A stretch of 54,198 bases of DNA, taken from the NCBI GenBank assembly GCA_031423615.1, contig JANPFV010000099.1, positions 1 to 54,198 of the forward strand. The letters run 5' to 3'. Source of the DNA: JADLGJ01 sp031423615 (lineage in GTDB: Bacteria > Omnitrophota > Gorgyraeia > Zapsychrales > JANLHA01). A program made the translations under genes and the position numbers. This document shows, piece after piece, positions 8,480 through 16,707 of the stretch. Below the pieces are notes generated by a model. It searched no databases and was not told the DNA's origin. It worked only from the letters and a program-made list of their open reading frames with translations. Position 1 is the stretch's first letter. Every line of letters begins with the position of its first letter.

Positions 8480-9016
8480 ATGAAATATTTCGACGAATTA
8501 AAACGCACCATGGAATGGCTGGCTACTCAAGAACGGGCGATGTTTGTCGGCCAGACGGTGGCTGGGCCGGGGACGTTTATGTTTCAGACATTGCGGGACT
8601 GTCCCAAAGACCGGACGCTGGAAATGCCGATCAATGAAAGTTTTCAAATGCAATTTACAATCGGCATGGCTTTGGCGGGATATATTCCGATTTCGGTTTA
8701 TCCGCGGCAAAACTTCTTGCTTTTGGCCACGTCCGACATGACCAATATGCTGGATAAAATTCCCGCTATCAGCAATGGAACATTGCTGACTAAAGCCATT
8801 ATCCGTGTCGCTACCGGGCCGGACGCTCCGGTTCATCCCGGTCATCAGCATATTGGGAATTACGCCGACGCTTTTCGCAAATTGTTTTCCACAATCGACG
8901 TCGTCGAGCTCAATGAGCCGGAGGAAATTTTTCCGGCGTATAAATATGCTTTTCAACGGGAAGACGGCCGTTCGACACTGATGATCGAACATGGAAATTT
9001 CTATAATTTGAAATGA
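8480..9016 (+). CDS. TPP-dependent enzyme, beta (pyrimidine-binding) subunit
   Basis: A 178-residue protein resembling the pyrimidine-binding domain of E1-beta or transketolase. MPINESFQMQFTIGMALAGY corresponds to the segment that carries the catalytic Glu activating the TPP aminopyrimidine. PVHPGHQHIGNYADAFRK follows the family PxGxxHxQD position. The C-terminal transketolase domain normally fused to it is absent. With the alpha half at 7126 it should form a heterotetramer with TPP at the interface. A Shine-Dalgarno CTGGAGA precedes the ATG. The stop overlaps the start of the next SDR gene (ATGA), tying it to sugar biosynthesis. Confidence 0.65.
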   Translation: MKYFDELKRTMEWLATQERAMFVGQTVAGPGTFMFQTLRDCPKDRTLEMPINESFQMQFTIGMALAGYIPISVYPRQNFLLLATSDMTNMLDKIPAISNGTLLTKAIIRVATGPDAPVHPGHQHIGNYADAFRKLFSTIDVVELNEPEEIFPAYKYAFQREDGRSTLMIEHGNFYNLK

Positions 9017-9918
9017 AAAAACAATCGCGTATTCTGATCGTGGGACACAATGATATCATCGAGCATTCGCTGTATGATTATTTAGCGGAGCAGGGTTATA
9101 AGAATGTCATTTCCGCGGGCCCGGAAAAATGGGACGTGTTTAATCAAAAACAGGTGGAATCTTTTTTCAAGAAAACGCGGCCGGAATATGTTTTTCTTGG
9201 CTCGACCCTTTCCGGGGGCATTGAGGCCAACCAGAAATTTTGCGGCGATTTTATTTATGGAAATTTGCAAAGCCAAAACAACATTATCCATACTGCCTAC
9301 ACCCACAAAGTCAAAAAATTGCTTTATATCGCCAGCTCCTGCGTTTACCCTAAGTTTTGTCCTCAGCCCATTAAGGAAGAATATCTTTTGACCGGGGCAT
9401 TAGAACCGACGAGCCAGCCTTATGCCGTGGCCAAAATCGCGGGCCTTGAAATGTGCCGGGCTTATCGGCGGCAATATGGATTTAATGCCATTGCCATGGT
9501 ACCCGCAACCCTTTACGGTCCGGCGACGGATACCGACAGTCAGCGGGCTCATGTTTTAGGCGCTCTGTTGGGAAAGTTTTCGCAGGCCGTCGAGAAGAAT
9601 GAAAAAAAAGTGACCTTATGGGGGACAGGGAAGCCCAAAAGGGAATTTCTTTTCAGCGAAGACTTTGCAGAAGCCGCGGTGTTTTTAATGCAGAATTATA
9701 ACGGTGAAGAACTGATCAATGTGGGAGTCGGGGAAGACATTTCGATCAAGGATTTGGCCCAATTGATCGCCTCGGCCGTCGATTATCAGGGAAAGTTTGT
9801 TTTTGACACGACAAAACCCGACGGGACCATGCGAAAACTGCTGGACAGCCGCCGGATCAAGAAAATGGGCTGGAAGCCTAAATTTGGATTAAGAGAAGGA
9901 ATTCAGCGGATCATTTAA
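9013..9918 (+). CDS. SDR epimerase/reductase, GDP-L-fucose synthase-like
   Basis: A 301-residue extended SDR. The middle of the protein is very like GDP-fucose synthase (Fcl): SSCVYPKFCPQPIKEEYLL with the active-site Ser, ALEPTSQPYAVAKIAG with the YxxxK pair, then MCRAYRRQYGF and ATLYGP. Fcl epimerises and reduces GDP-4-keto-6-deoxymannose, so a GDP-linked keto sugar is likely here. The N-terminal dinucleotide motif is degenerate: GHNDIIEHSL where Fcl has GHRGMVGSA, so two glycines are lost. Cofactor binding may be altered. It follows the TPP beta subunit with a four-base overlap and might reduce the branch or keto group that enzyme creates. Confidence 0.75.
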   Translation: MKKQSRILIVGHNDIIEHSLYDYLAEQGYKNVISAGPEKWDVFNQKQVESFFKKTRPEYVFLGSTLSGGIEANQKFCGDFIYGNLQSQNNIIHTAYTHKVKKLLYIASSCVYPKFCPQPIKEEYLLTGALEPTSQPYAVAKIAGLEMCRAYRRQYGFNAIAMVPATLYGPATDTDSQRAHVLGALLGKFSQAVEKNEKKVTLWGTGKPKREFLFSEDFAEAAVFLMQNYNGEELINVGVGEDISIKDLAQLIASAVDYQGKFVFDTTKPDGTMRKLLDSRRIKKMGWKPKFGLREGIQRII

Positions 9919-9938
9919 GTGAGAAAGGACGTTCTTTT

Positions 9939-10871
9939 ATGAAGATTTTGATCACCGGGGCTGCGGGATATTTGGGGTCGGTTATGATACCGCGGTTTTT
10001 ATCGGAAGGCCATGAGATCACTGCCCTCGACAATTTCATGTACAACCAAACTTCCCTTCTGGATGTCTGCTATCATCCCCATTTGACCATTGTCCGCGGC
10101 GATACCCGCGATAAAAATTTAATGAGCCAATTGATGAAGGACGCAGACGCCATTTTTCCGTTGGCGTGTTTAACGGGGGCGCCTTTGTGTGCCAAGGACC
10201 CGATCGCCGCGCAGTCAATTCTGCTCGATGCGGTGAATATGATTTTACAATTGCGCAGTCCGGACCAGATCATTATTTTTCCGACGACAAACAGCGGCTA
10301 CGGGATCGGCGAAAAAGGAAAGTTCTGTACGGAGGATACACCCTTGCGCCCCATTTCTCTTTACGGGAAGCTGAAAGTCGACGCCGAAAATGCCATCCTC
10401 GCCGGAGGTCAGGCCATCACGCTCCGTCTGGCGACGGCGTTCGGGGTTTCGCCGCGCATGCGTCTGGATTTGCTGGTCAACGATTTCGTTTACCGCGCGG
10501 TGTATGACCGTTTCGTTGTCCTCTTCGAGGCCCATTTTAACCGGAACTTTATTCACGTTCGGGACGTGGCCAAGGCCTTTAGCCATTGTATTAAAAATTT
10601 TGAAAAGATGAAAAACCAAGCTTACAATGTTGGACTCTCCGACGCTAATATCAGTAAGCTGGGACTTTGCCAAGAAATCCAGAAGCAGGTGAAGGATTTT
10701 TATTTTATGGAAGCCACAATCGGCGAAGATCCGGACAAGCGCGACTACATTGTGAGCAATGAAAAAATTGAAAAGACCGGATTTAAACCGGATGTTTCCT
10801 TGACCATGGGAATCACCGAACTGATCAAGGCCTATCAAGTCATAAAGAGGAACCAGTATGCCAATATCTAA
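9939..10871 (+). CDS. NAD-dependent epimerase/dehydratase (SDR)
   Basis: A 310-residue extended SDR with an intact cofactor loop GAAGYLGSVMIPRFL (residues 7-21). The catalytic pair lies in SLYGKLK, and NSGYG stands near the Ser/Thr position. NFIHVRDVAKAF is the conserved segment after the active site. It acts in the cytoplasm on a nucleotide sugar, and the exact reaction (epimerase, reductase or 4,6-dehydratase) cannot be assigned. By context it probably works on the same GDP-sugar as its neighbours. AGAAAGGAC precedes the start. The last 14 bases overlap the radical SAM gene. Confidence 0.75.
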   Translation: MKILITGAAGYLGSVMIPRFLSEGHEITALDNFMYNQTSLLDVCYHPHLTIVRGDTRDKNLMSQLMKDADAIFPLACLTGAPLCAKDPIAAQSILLDAVNMILQLRSPDQIIIFPTTNSGYGIGEKGKFCTEDTPLRPISLYGKLKVDAENAILAGGQAITLRLATAFGVSPRMRLDLLVNDFVYRAVYDRFVVLFEAHFNRNFIHVRDVAKAFSHCIKNFEKMKNQAYNVGLSDANISKLGLCQEIQKQVKDFYFMEATIGEDPDKRDYIVSNEKIEKTGFKPDVSLTMGITELIKAYQVIKRNQYANI

Positions 10872-12378
10872 GCAAATCGATATCCTCTTTGTGCAAGCCA
10901 ATGCGTCCTATAAAGTTTACCAGGACTTGAGCACGGTTTATGCCGCGATCGAACCGCCGATTTGGGCGGGAATGCTGACCGCGCATTGTTTGAAAGATGG
11001 TTACCGTGCGGCCATTTTAGACAGCGAGGCGTTGGCTTTCTCCGACGCTGAATCCACCCAATACATTTCGGACTTGAATCCCAAGGTGACGTGCTTTGTT
11101 GTTTACGGTCAACAGCCCAGTGCGAGTTCACAAAACATGGAAGGCGCGGTGTCTCTGGCCGAAATTGTGAAACGGCATGTGCCGGAAACAAAAATACTTT
11201 TTGTCGGCGGGCATGTGGCGGCTTTATCGCGCGAGGTCTTAGAACGCCATTCCTTTATTGATTTTGTTTGTCAGAATGAAGGTGTTTATACGATTTCAAA
11301 TTTGCTGCAGACGAATCTTGTGGATCAGCTCGACAAGGTCTTGGGCTTGGGATATCGCGAAAATGGACATGTTTTTTTGAATCCTCCGTCGCCCATCGTG
11401 GCTAAAGAAAATCTTCCCCGGGATCTGCCGGGTGTGGCCTGGGACCGTTTGCCCATGAAACGTTACCGCACCGCGTTGTGGCATTCCTATTCCAATAATA
11501 TCCGGCGCCAGCCGTTTGCCGCGCTGTATACCAGTTTGGGCTGTCCCATGAAGTGTTCTTTCTGCATGATCAATATCATCAATCGCCAGGAAAATGAATT
11601 CTCCGACGGAAGTGCCGTCTTTCGTTATTGGGACCCGGAATTTATTATTAAACAATTCGACTTTTTTGCCGATGAAGGAATCACCAATATCAAGATCGCG
11701 GACGAACTCTTTGTTCTTAACGCAAATCATTTTGTCAAAGTCTGCGAGCTCATCATCGAGCGCGGGTACAAATTCAATATCTGGTGTTATTCCCGCGTGG
11801 ATACCGTCAAGGAACAGTATTTGGATATTTTGAAAAAAGCCGGGGTCAATTGGCTCGCCTTAGGGATTGAGAGCGGCAACACGCGGGTTCGCAAGGATGT
11901 GACCAAAGGACGTTTTGAAGACGTTGACATTCGCGAAGTCGTCAGAAAGATCCGCGCCCATGATATCAATGTCATTGCGAATTATATTTTCGGCCTTCCC
12001 GAGGACGATGTGGCAAGCATGCAGATGACCTTGGATTTGGCCATGGAAATGAACACGGAAGAAGCCAATTTTTATTCGGCGATGGCCTATCCGGGCAGTC
12101 CTTTGCACGGCCAAGCGCGGAAAGCGGGATGGTCATTGCCGGACACCTATTCTGGATTTTCCCAGCATTCTTATAATGCCCAGCCTCTGCCCACGAAATA
12201 TCTTTCCGCTCACCAGGTCCTTGAATTTAGAGATAAGGCCTGGATGCAATATCATACGAACCCGCAATTCTTGGGTTTGCTGGAAAGGAAATTCGGGAAT
12301 TTGGCCGTTGAGGAAACCCTGCGCTCGACTAAGATAAAACTCAAGAGAAAAATACTGGAACAAAAGGTCGCGATATGA
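10858..12378 (+). CDS. Cobalamin-binding-domain radical SAM protein
   Basis: A 506-residue class B type radical SAM enzyme. Residues 1-150 form a B12-binding-like Rossmann domain (start IDILFVQANASYKVY). The radical SAM core begins with LGCPMKCSFC, where Cys229, Cys233 and Cys236 form the CxxxCxxC iron-sulfur site. ALGIESGNTRVRKDVTKG and NYIFGLPEDD are typical later core motifs. I do not see the DxHxxG cobalamin-ligand motif in the N-terminal domain. Members of this class often methylate unreactive carbon or build complex metabolites. Its tight overlap with sugar genes on both sides suggests C-methylation of a sugar or a related step. Confidence 0.75.
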   Translation: MPISKQIDILFVQANASYKVYQDLSTVYAAIEPPIWAGMLTAHCLKDGYRAAILDSEALAFSDAESTQYISDLNPKVTCFVVYGQQPSASSQNMEGAVSLAEIVKRHVPETKILFVGGHVAALSREVLERHSFIDFVCQNEGVYTISNLLQTNLVDQLDKVLGLGYRENGHVFLNPPSPIVAKENLPRDLPGVAWDRLPMKRYRTALWHSYSNNIRRQPFAALYTSLGCPMKCSFCMINIINRQENEFSDGSAVFRYWDPEFIIKQFDFFADEGITNIKIADELFVLNANHFVKVCELIIERGYKFNIWCYSRVDTVKEQYLDILKKAGVNWLALGIESGNTRVRKDVTKGRFEDVDIREVVRKIRAHDINVIANYIFGLPEDDVASMQMTLDLAMEMNTEEANFYSAMAYPGSPLHGQARKAGWSLPDTYSGFSQHSYNAQPLPTKYLSAHQVLEFRDKAWMQYHTNPQFLGLLERKFGNLAVEETLRSTKIKLKRKILEQKVAI

Positions 12379-13373
12379 TTATTTCCCGCACACCTTTTCG
12401 GGTTTCATTTTTTGGCGGGGGGACCGATTATCCGGCGTGGTATCAGGGTCATAAAGGTGCGGTTCTGGCGACGACCATTGACAAGTATTGTTACATCACC
12501 TGCCGGTATTTGCCGCCTTTTTTCGAACACAAGTCGCGGATTATTTATTCGGTGACCGAGCATGTGAAGAAAGTCGACGAGATCGACCATCCCTCGGTCC
12601 GCGAGGTGCTTAAGTTTTTGAATATTCATGAAGGGATTGAAATCCATCACGACGGTGATTTGCCCGCGCGCACCGGTCTGGGATCGAGTTCTTCTTTTAC
12701 CGTCGGGCTCTTAAACAGTTTGTACGCACTCAAAGGGACCATCCCCACGAAAGAGCAATTGGCCATGGAAGCGATCCATGTGGAACAGGATTTGATCAAG
12801 GAAAATGTGGGCTGTCAGGACCAGACATTGGCGGCTTACGGCGGATTTAATTTTATTGAGTTTGGCGGCCCGAATCATTTACAGGTGCGCATGGTCACCG
12901 TGGGACCGGACCGTTTACGGGAGCTGCAGTCGCATTTGATGATGTTTTTTACCGGATTTTCTCGGACCGCTTCCGAGATAGCGGCTCATCAAATTAAGAA
13001 CACTCCCCACAAAACCCAAGAACTCAATGAAATTTATGCCATGGCCACCCAAGCGCTGGATGTTTTAAAGACGGGTAATATTCTCGATTTCGGTCAATTG
13101 CTTCATGAGGGATGGAAGTTGAAACGTAGTCTTTCGGAAAAGATTTCGACCCCGCACATTGATGAAATTTATAACGCGGCCCGGGAAGCCGGAGCGCAGG
13201 GAGGAAAGCTCCTTGGCGCGGGCGGGGGCGGATTTGTTTTGATCTTCGCGTCGCCCCAAGTCCAGCCCCATATCCGCGCCCGGCTGAAGAATCTTCTCGA
13301 AATCCCATTTAAATTTGAAACATTGGGAAGCCAGATTATTTTTTATCAACCCAACTCGGGGCTGGTCGCGTGA
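12375..13373 (+). CDS. hddA: D-glycero-D-manno-heptose 7-phosphate kinase-like GHMP kinase
   Basis: A 332-residue GHMP kinase close to HddA, which makes heptose 1,7-bisphosphate from heptose 7-phosphate. The HddA-like N-terminus is RTPFRVSFFGGGTDYPAW (residues 5-22). The ATP loop is GLGSSSSFTVGLLNSL, and the third GHMP motif is KLLGAGGGGFVLI near residues 278-290. Together with the nucleotidyltransferase at 13683 and the phosphatase at 19853 it outlines the GDP-D-glycero-alpha-D-manno-heptose pathway. Fucokinase or another sugar-1-kinase of the family is a less likely alternative. The start overlaps the radical SAM stop (ATGA). Confidence 0.8.
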   Translation: MIISRTPFRVSFFGGGTDYPAWYQGHKGAVLATTIDKYCYITCRYLPPFFEHKSRIIYSVTEHVKKVDEIDHPSVREVLKFLNIHEGIEIHHDGDLPARTGLGSSSSFTVGLLNSLYALKGTIPTKEQLAMEAIHVEQDLIKENVGCQDQTLAAYGGFNFIEFGGPNHLQVRMVTVGPDRLRELQSHLMMFFTGFSRTASEIAAHQIKNTPHKTQELNEIYAMATQALDVLKTGNILDFGQLLHEGWKLKRSLSEKISTPHIDEIYNAAREAGAQGGKLLGAGGGGFVLIFASPQVQPHIRARLKNLLEIPFKFETLGSQIIFYQPNSGLVA

Positions 13374-13699
13374 CAGAAAAGATCATAAAGAGAAGTTATT
13401 ATATTCCCGGCCTTATTTTATTGTCGATCATGCCTTTTGTTTTTCGTCTCGTCGGGAAGGGTGAGGGCCTTTATCCGGTTTTGTGGTCAGCGACCTTTGC
13501 TCTGGGACCGGCCATGCTGGCTTTGGCCGTGATCACGGTTTTCCATCTTGGGCAAAATAAGCCTCTGGAGAGAATACGAATGCTCAAGATCCCGCTGCTT
13601 ATTTTTTATATCGGCTTTTTGCTGATGATGTATCAAGCCATCAGGACCATGGATCAACATCAACCGCTTTCCTCGGATCATCATGAAAACGCCCGGTAA
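13370..13699 (+). CDS. Small three-segment membrane protein, function unknown
   Basis: A 109-residue protein starting at GTG 13370, overlapping the kinase stop (GTGA). Three hydrophobic stretches are visible at about residues 10-26, 32-57 and 74-90. Basic residues lie at the N-terminus and between segments 2 and 3. The C-terminus is a His-rich hydrophilic tail (QHQPLSSDHH). It overlaps the next gene by 17 bases, so it is translated as part of the heptose operon. I do not recognise a family. A role in membrane attachment or transport of the glycan intermediate is only a guess from context. Confidence 0.7.
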   Translation: MTEKIIKRSYYIPGLILLSIMPFVFRLVGKGEGLYPVLWSATFALGPAMLALAVITVFHLGQNKPLERIRMLKIPLLIFYIGFLLMMYQAIRTMDQHQPLSSDHHENAR

Positions 13700-14420
13700 G
13701 AATTTAGCAAAAATTGATGTTGTGATCCTCTGCGGGGGTTTAGGCACACGTTTGCGTTCTACAATCGGCGAGTCGCAAAAGACCATGGCTGCCGTCGGAG
13801 AAGAACCTTTTTTGAGTAAAATATTGAAATATTTGCACGGGCAAGGGTTCCGCCGGGTCATTCTCGCTGTGGGTTATCACGCGGATCAGGTCGAAAAGTA
13901 TTACCGCGAAAATAATTTAGGGTTGACGATTGAGTTTTCAAAAGAAGACACGCCCTTGGGTACGGGCGGCGCGATCAAACATGCGCGCTCATTTGTTAAA
14001 TCGAACCAGATTTTTGTCATGAACGGAGATTGTTTTTGCGCGTTGGATTATGCGGCTTTTTTGCAATTTCATTTGGCCCAAAAAAGTGCCGCGACCCTTT
14101 CGGTGGCCCATATTCCCGACAGCCGGGATTACGGCACGATCATCCTCGGTGAAAATGATTTGATCAAGGGATTTGAAGAAAAAAAAGATGTCCCCGGAGG
14201 CGGGTTGGTGAATGTCGGGGTCTATTGTTTTAATAAAAAGATTTTGGATTTGATGCCTTCAGCTAAATTTTCGATTGAACGTGATTTCTTTCCTTTGTTG
14301 CCGGTTACGCTGGGCGAGCGTTTCAAGGGTTTTGTCGTGGAGAATGAATTTTTAGACATTGGTACGCCGGACCGTTATTCGCGGGCCGAAGAAATCATCA
14401 GAAAGGTTTCTGAGTCGTGA
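13683..14420 (+). CDS. hddC: HddC-like sugar-1-phosphate nucleotidyltransferase
   Basis: A 245-residue nucleotidyltransferase of the GT-A/RmlA fold. The signature VILCGGLGTRLRSTIGESQK (residues 11-30) gives the nucleotide loop and pyrophosphate-binding residues. MNGDCFC is the metal-binding region. Small stand-alone enzymes of this type next to an HddA kinase are D-glycero-alpha-D-manno-heptose 1-phosphate guanylyltransferases, producing GDP-heptose. A mannose-1-phosphate or glucose-1-phosphate enzyme is possible, but the neighbour favours heptose. The ATG start lies inside the previous gene. The stop overlaps the next start (GTGA). Confidence 0.78.
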   Translation: MKTPGKNLAKIDVVILCGGLGTRLRSTIGESQKTMAAVGEEPFLSKILKYLHGQGFRRVILAVGYHADQVEKYYRENNLGLTIEFSKEDTPLGTGGAIKHARSFVKSNQIFVMNGDCFCALDYAAFLQFHLAQKSAATLSVAHIPDSRDYGTIILGENDLIKGFEEKKDVPGGGLVNVGVYCFNKKILDLMPSAKFSIERDFFPLLPVTLGERFKGFVVENEFLDIGTPDRYSRAEEIIRKVSES

Positions 14421-15592
14421 GTGCAAAAACTAAAGTTTTAAGCGTTGAAGCCAAATCCCAATATCGTCTGCCCTTCGGGACCGTTTCAATTACCGGGGAG
14501 GCGCGGGAATTGATTGATGCGGCCTTGGATTCCAAGTTTGTGACGCGGGGAAAATATGTCGCTGAATTCGAGGAGCAGTTCGCAAAAATTTTTCAGGCCA
14601 AAGAAGCGGTGGCCGTTTCCAGCGGCACGGACGCTGACGCTTTGGCTTTGGCGGTCCTTTATGATTATGGGGCCCAGCGCGGTGACGAGATTATTATTCC
14701 CGCTTTGACCTTTGTGGCCACGGGCAATGCGGTTTTTCAGGCTGGATTTAAACCGGTTTTTGTCGACGTGAAACGGGAAACATTAAATATCGATGTCGAT
14801 AAAATTGAATCGGTGATCACGCCGCGGACCCGGGGGATCATGCCGGTCCATTTGATGGGCAAACCCGCGGACATGGATCAGATCATGAAGATCGCCCGCC
14901 GTCATAACCTTTATGTCGTCGAAGACGCCGCCGAAGCGCACGGAGCGGAGCTCAACGGAAAACGGGTGGGGACATTCGGGCACATGGCGGCGTACAGTCT
15001 TTATGCGGCGCATATCATCACGACAATTGAAGGCGGTATTGTCACGACCGATGATTCCAAGATGGCAGAAGCCTTGCGCTCTTTGCGCAATCACGGCATC
15101 GTGGGGAAATTTGAATTTCGGCGGATCGGATTTTCCGCAAAGATGAATGAACTGGAAGCGGCGGTGGGTCTGGGAAATATCAGGATTTACGAAGATATTT
15201 TAGGCCTCCGTCGGAGAAATCTCCTTTATCTGATAAAACATTTCCAAAAGTTTGACAAATATTTTATTACGATCAAAGAAGCCAAGGGAGAAAAAATCGG
15301 GCCGCATGCTTACTCGGTCATTCTCAGGCCGGGCCTGAATTTTACCAAGGATGAATGTGTCGAGTATCTTGATCATGCGGGCATCGATTCCCGCAATCTT
15401 TTTTATTCGCTTCCGACGCAATGTCTGAGTTATGCGTTTTTGGGTCACAATCTGGGGGATTTTCCGGAAGCGGAATACTGTGCCGACCAGGGTTTTCATT
15501 TTGGGATCCACCAGGACATCGAATTGGCTCAACTGGATTATGCCGTTGAGACCGTCGAAAAATTTCTCCGTTTAAAAGGTCATAGAATTTAA
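14417..15592 (+). CDS. ColD/RfbH-like PLP-dependent sugar 3-dehydratase (DegT fold)
   Basis: A 391-residue DegT/DnrJ/EryC1/StrS fold protein with the PLP phosphate site SSGTDADALALAVL and the PLP-ring Asp in VVEDAAEAHGA. Where aminotransferases carry the Schiff-base Lys, the motif here reads LYAAHIITTIEGG, so position 199 is His. His at this site is the hallmark of GDP-4-keto-6-deoxymannose 3-dehydratase (ColD) and RfbH, which use PMP to remove the C3 hydroxyl. The length matches ColD, and no RfbH-type iron-sulfur cysteine cluster is evident. A GDP-linked keto sugar would fit the HddA/HddC neighbours. Starts at GTG. General databases would probably label it an aminotransferase. Confidence 0.78.
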   Translation: MSAKTKVLSVEAKSQYRLPFGTVSITGEARELIDAALDSKFVTRGKYVAEFEEQFAKIFQAKEAVAVSSGTDADALALAVLYDYGAQRGDEIIIPALTFVATGNAVFQAGFKPVFVDVKRETLNIDVDKIESVITPRTRGIMPVHLMGKPADMDQIMKIARRHNLYVVEDAAEAHGAELNGKRVGTFGHMAAYSLYAAHIITTIEGGIVTTDDSKMAEALRSLRNHGIVGKFEFRRIGFSAKMNELEAAVGLGNIRIYEDILGLRRRNLLYLIKHFQKFDKYFITIKEAKGEKIGPHAYSVILRPGLNFTKDECVEYLDHAGIDSRNLFYSLPTQCLSYAFLGHNLGDFPEAEYCADQGFHFGIHQDIELAQLDYAVETVEKFLRLKGHRI

Positions 15593-15594
15593 TC

Positions 15595-16704
15595 ATGCGC
15601 ATCGCGATCAACTGCCGCTCTTTTCTTCTTAAGAATTATACCGGGATCGGCCGGTATGCTTATAATCTGGTCAAATCGCTGAGCGAAATTGACCGGGAGA
15701 ATGAATATTGGCTGTATGCGCAGAAAAAATATTTTGATTTCAAACGCACCGTTCCGCGGGTCGAGGCGGAAAACTTTAGCGTCAAAGTGGACTGGTTCGG
15801 CCAAGGTCTTTCCAAAATTTTAAACCCCGTGGATATTTATCATGCCCCCAGTCCGGAATTCATCAGTATGCCCAACACTAAAATTATTGTGACCGTGCAT
15901 GACTTGGTCTATAAAACCTATCCCGAGGGGCATACACCCCAGACGCGGGAAACTACGGAAAAACAACTTACCCAGATTGTGGACCAGGCGGACCGTATTA
16001 TTTGCTGTTCACAAAGCACGATCAATGACCTGCGGCAATATTTTCCCCTCAAGGATGGACAGGTGCGGCTGGTTTATCAGGGTGTAGATAAAAACATTTT
16101 TTTCCCTTTAAAAGATGAAGACCGGCAACAGGCGCGGCAGGCGTTAGCGAAGCGCGGGATTCCGGAATCTTTTCTTTTGTTTGTCGGGACCATCGAACCG
16201 CGCAAGAACCTTCAGAATTTGCTTTTGGCTTTATCGATCTTAAAAAAGAAAAATAAATTCAAGGGCAAACTGGTCGTCAGCGGGATGAAAGGCTGGATGG
16301 TCGAAGGGTTGGCCGAAGTTATCAAGAAATTTTCATTAACCAATGATGTGATTTTCCCCGGCTATGTTTCCGACGATGAACTGCGCGCCCTTTATAATCT
16401 TTGCGAGGCCTTCATTTTCCCGTCGTTTTATGAAGGGTTTGGTTTTCCTATTGTGGAAGCTTTTTCCTGCGGTGCGGCAGTGATCACGTCCAATGTGTCT
16501 TCATGTCCCGAAATCGCGGCCGACGCGGCCGTGACGGTGGATCCTTATAATCCCGACGCTATCGCCGATGCGGTTCTGCGGATCATCGGGGATTCCCAGC
16601 TCAAAAATCTTCTGCAGACCCGCGCCTTAAACCGAGCCCAACATTTCTCTTTTCATAAAACGGCCGAAGAAACATTGAACGTTTATCAGGAAATCGGATC
16701 GTGA
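15595..16704 (+). CDS. Glycosyltransferase family 4
   Basis: A 369-residue retaining GT-B glycosyltransferase. The N-terminal acceptor domain opens with NCRSFLLKNYTGIGRYAYNL, and HDLVYKTYP follows at about residue 102. The C-terminal donor domain has GTIEPRKNLQNLLLAL and the family signature FYEGFGFPIVEAFSCG, with the two Glu residues of the EX7E motif. It probably transfers a sugar from a nucleotide donor to the growing surface glycan at the inner face of the cytoplasmic membrane. The gene lies two bases after the ColD-like gene. Donor and acceptor cannot be told from sequence. Confidence 0.88.
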   Translation: MRIAINCRSFLLKNYTGIGRYAYNLVKSLSEIDRENEYWLYAQKKYFDFKRTVPRVEAENFSVKVDWFGQGLSKILNPVDIYHAPSPEFISMPNTKIIVTVHDLVYKTYPEGHTPQTRETTEKQLTQIVDQADRIICCSQSTINDLRQYFPLKDGQVRLVYQGVDKNIFFPLKDEDRQQARQALAKRGIPESFLLFVGTIEPRKNLQNLLLALSILKKKNKFKGKLVVSGMKGWMVEGLAEVIKKFSLTNDVIFPGYVSDDELRALYNLCEAFIFPSFYEGFGFPIVEAFSCGAAVITSNVSSCPEIAADAAVTVDPYNPDAIADAVLRIIGDSQLKNLLQTRALNRAQHFSFHKTAEETLNVYQEIGS

Positions 16705-16707
16705 CCC

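Noticed and set aside
10166..10507. Plus-strand frame of 113 codons inside the SDR gene at 9939
   Set aside because: It is out of frame within an intact SDR, Arg/His/Ser-rich, and has no independent ribosome site.
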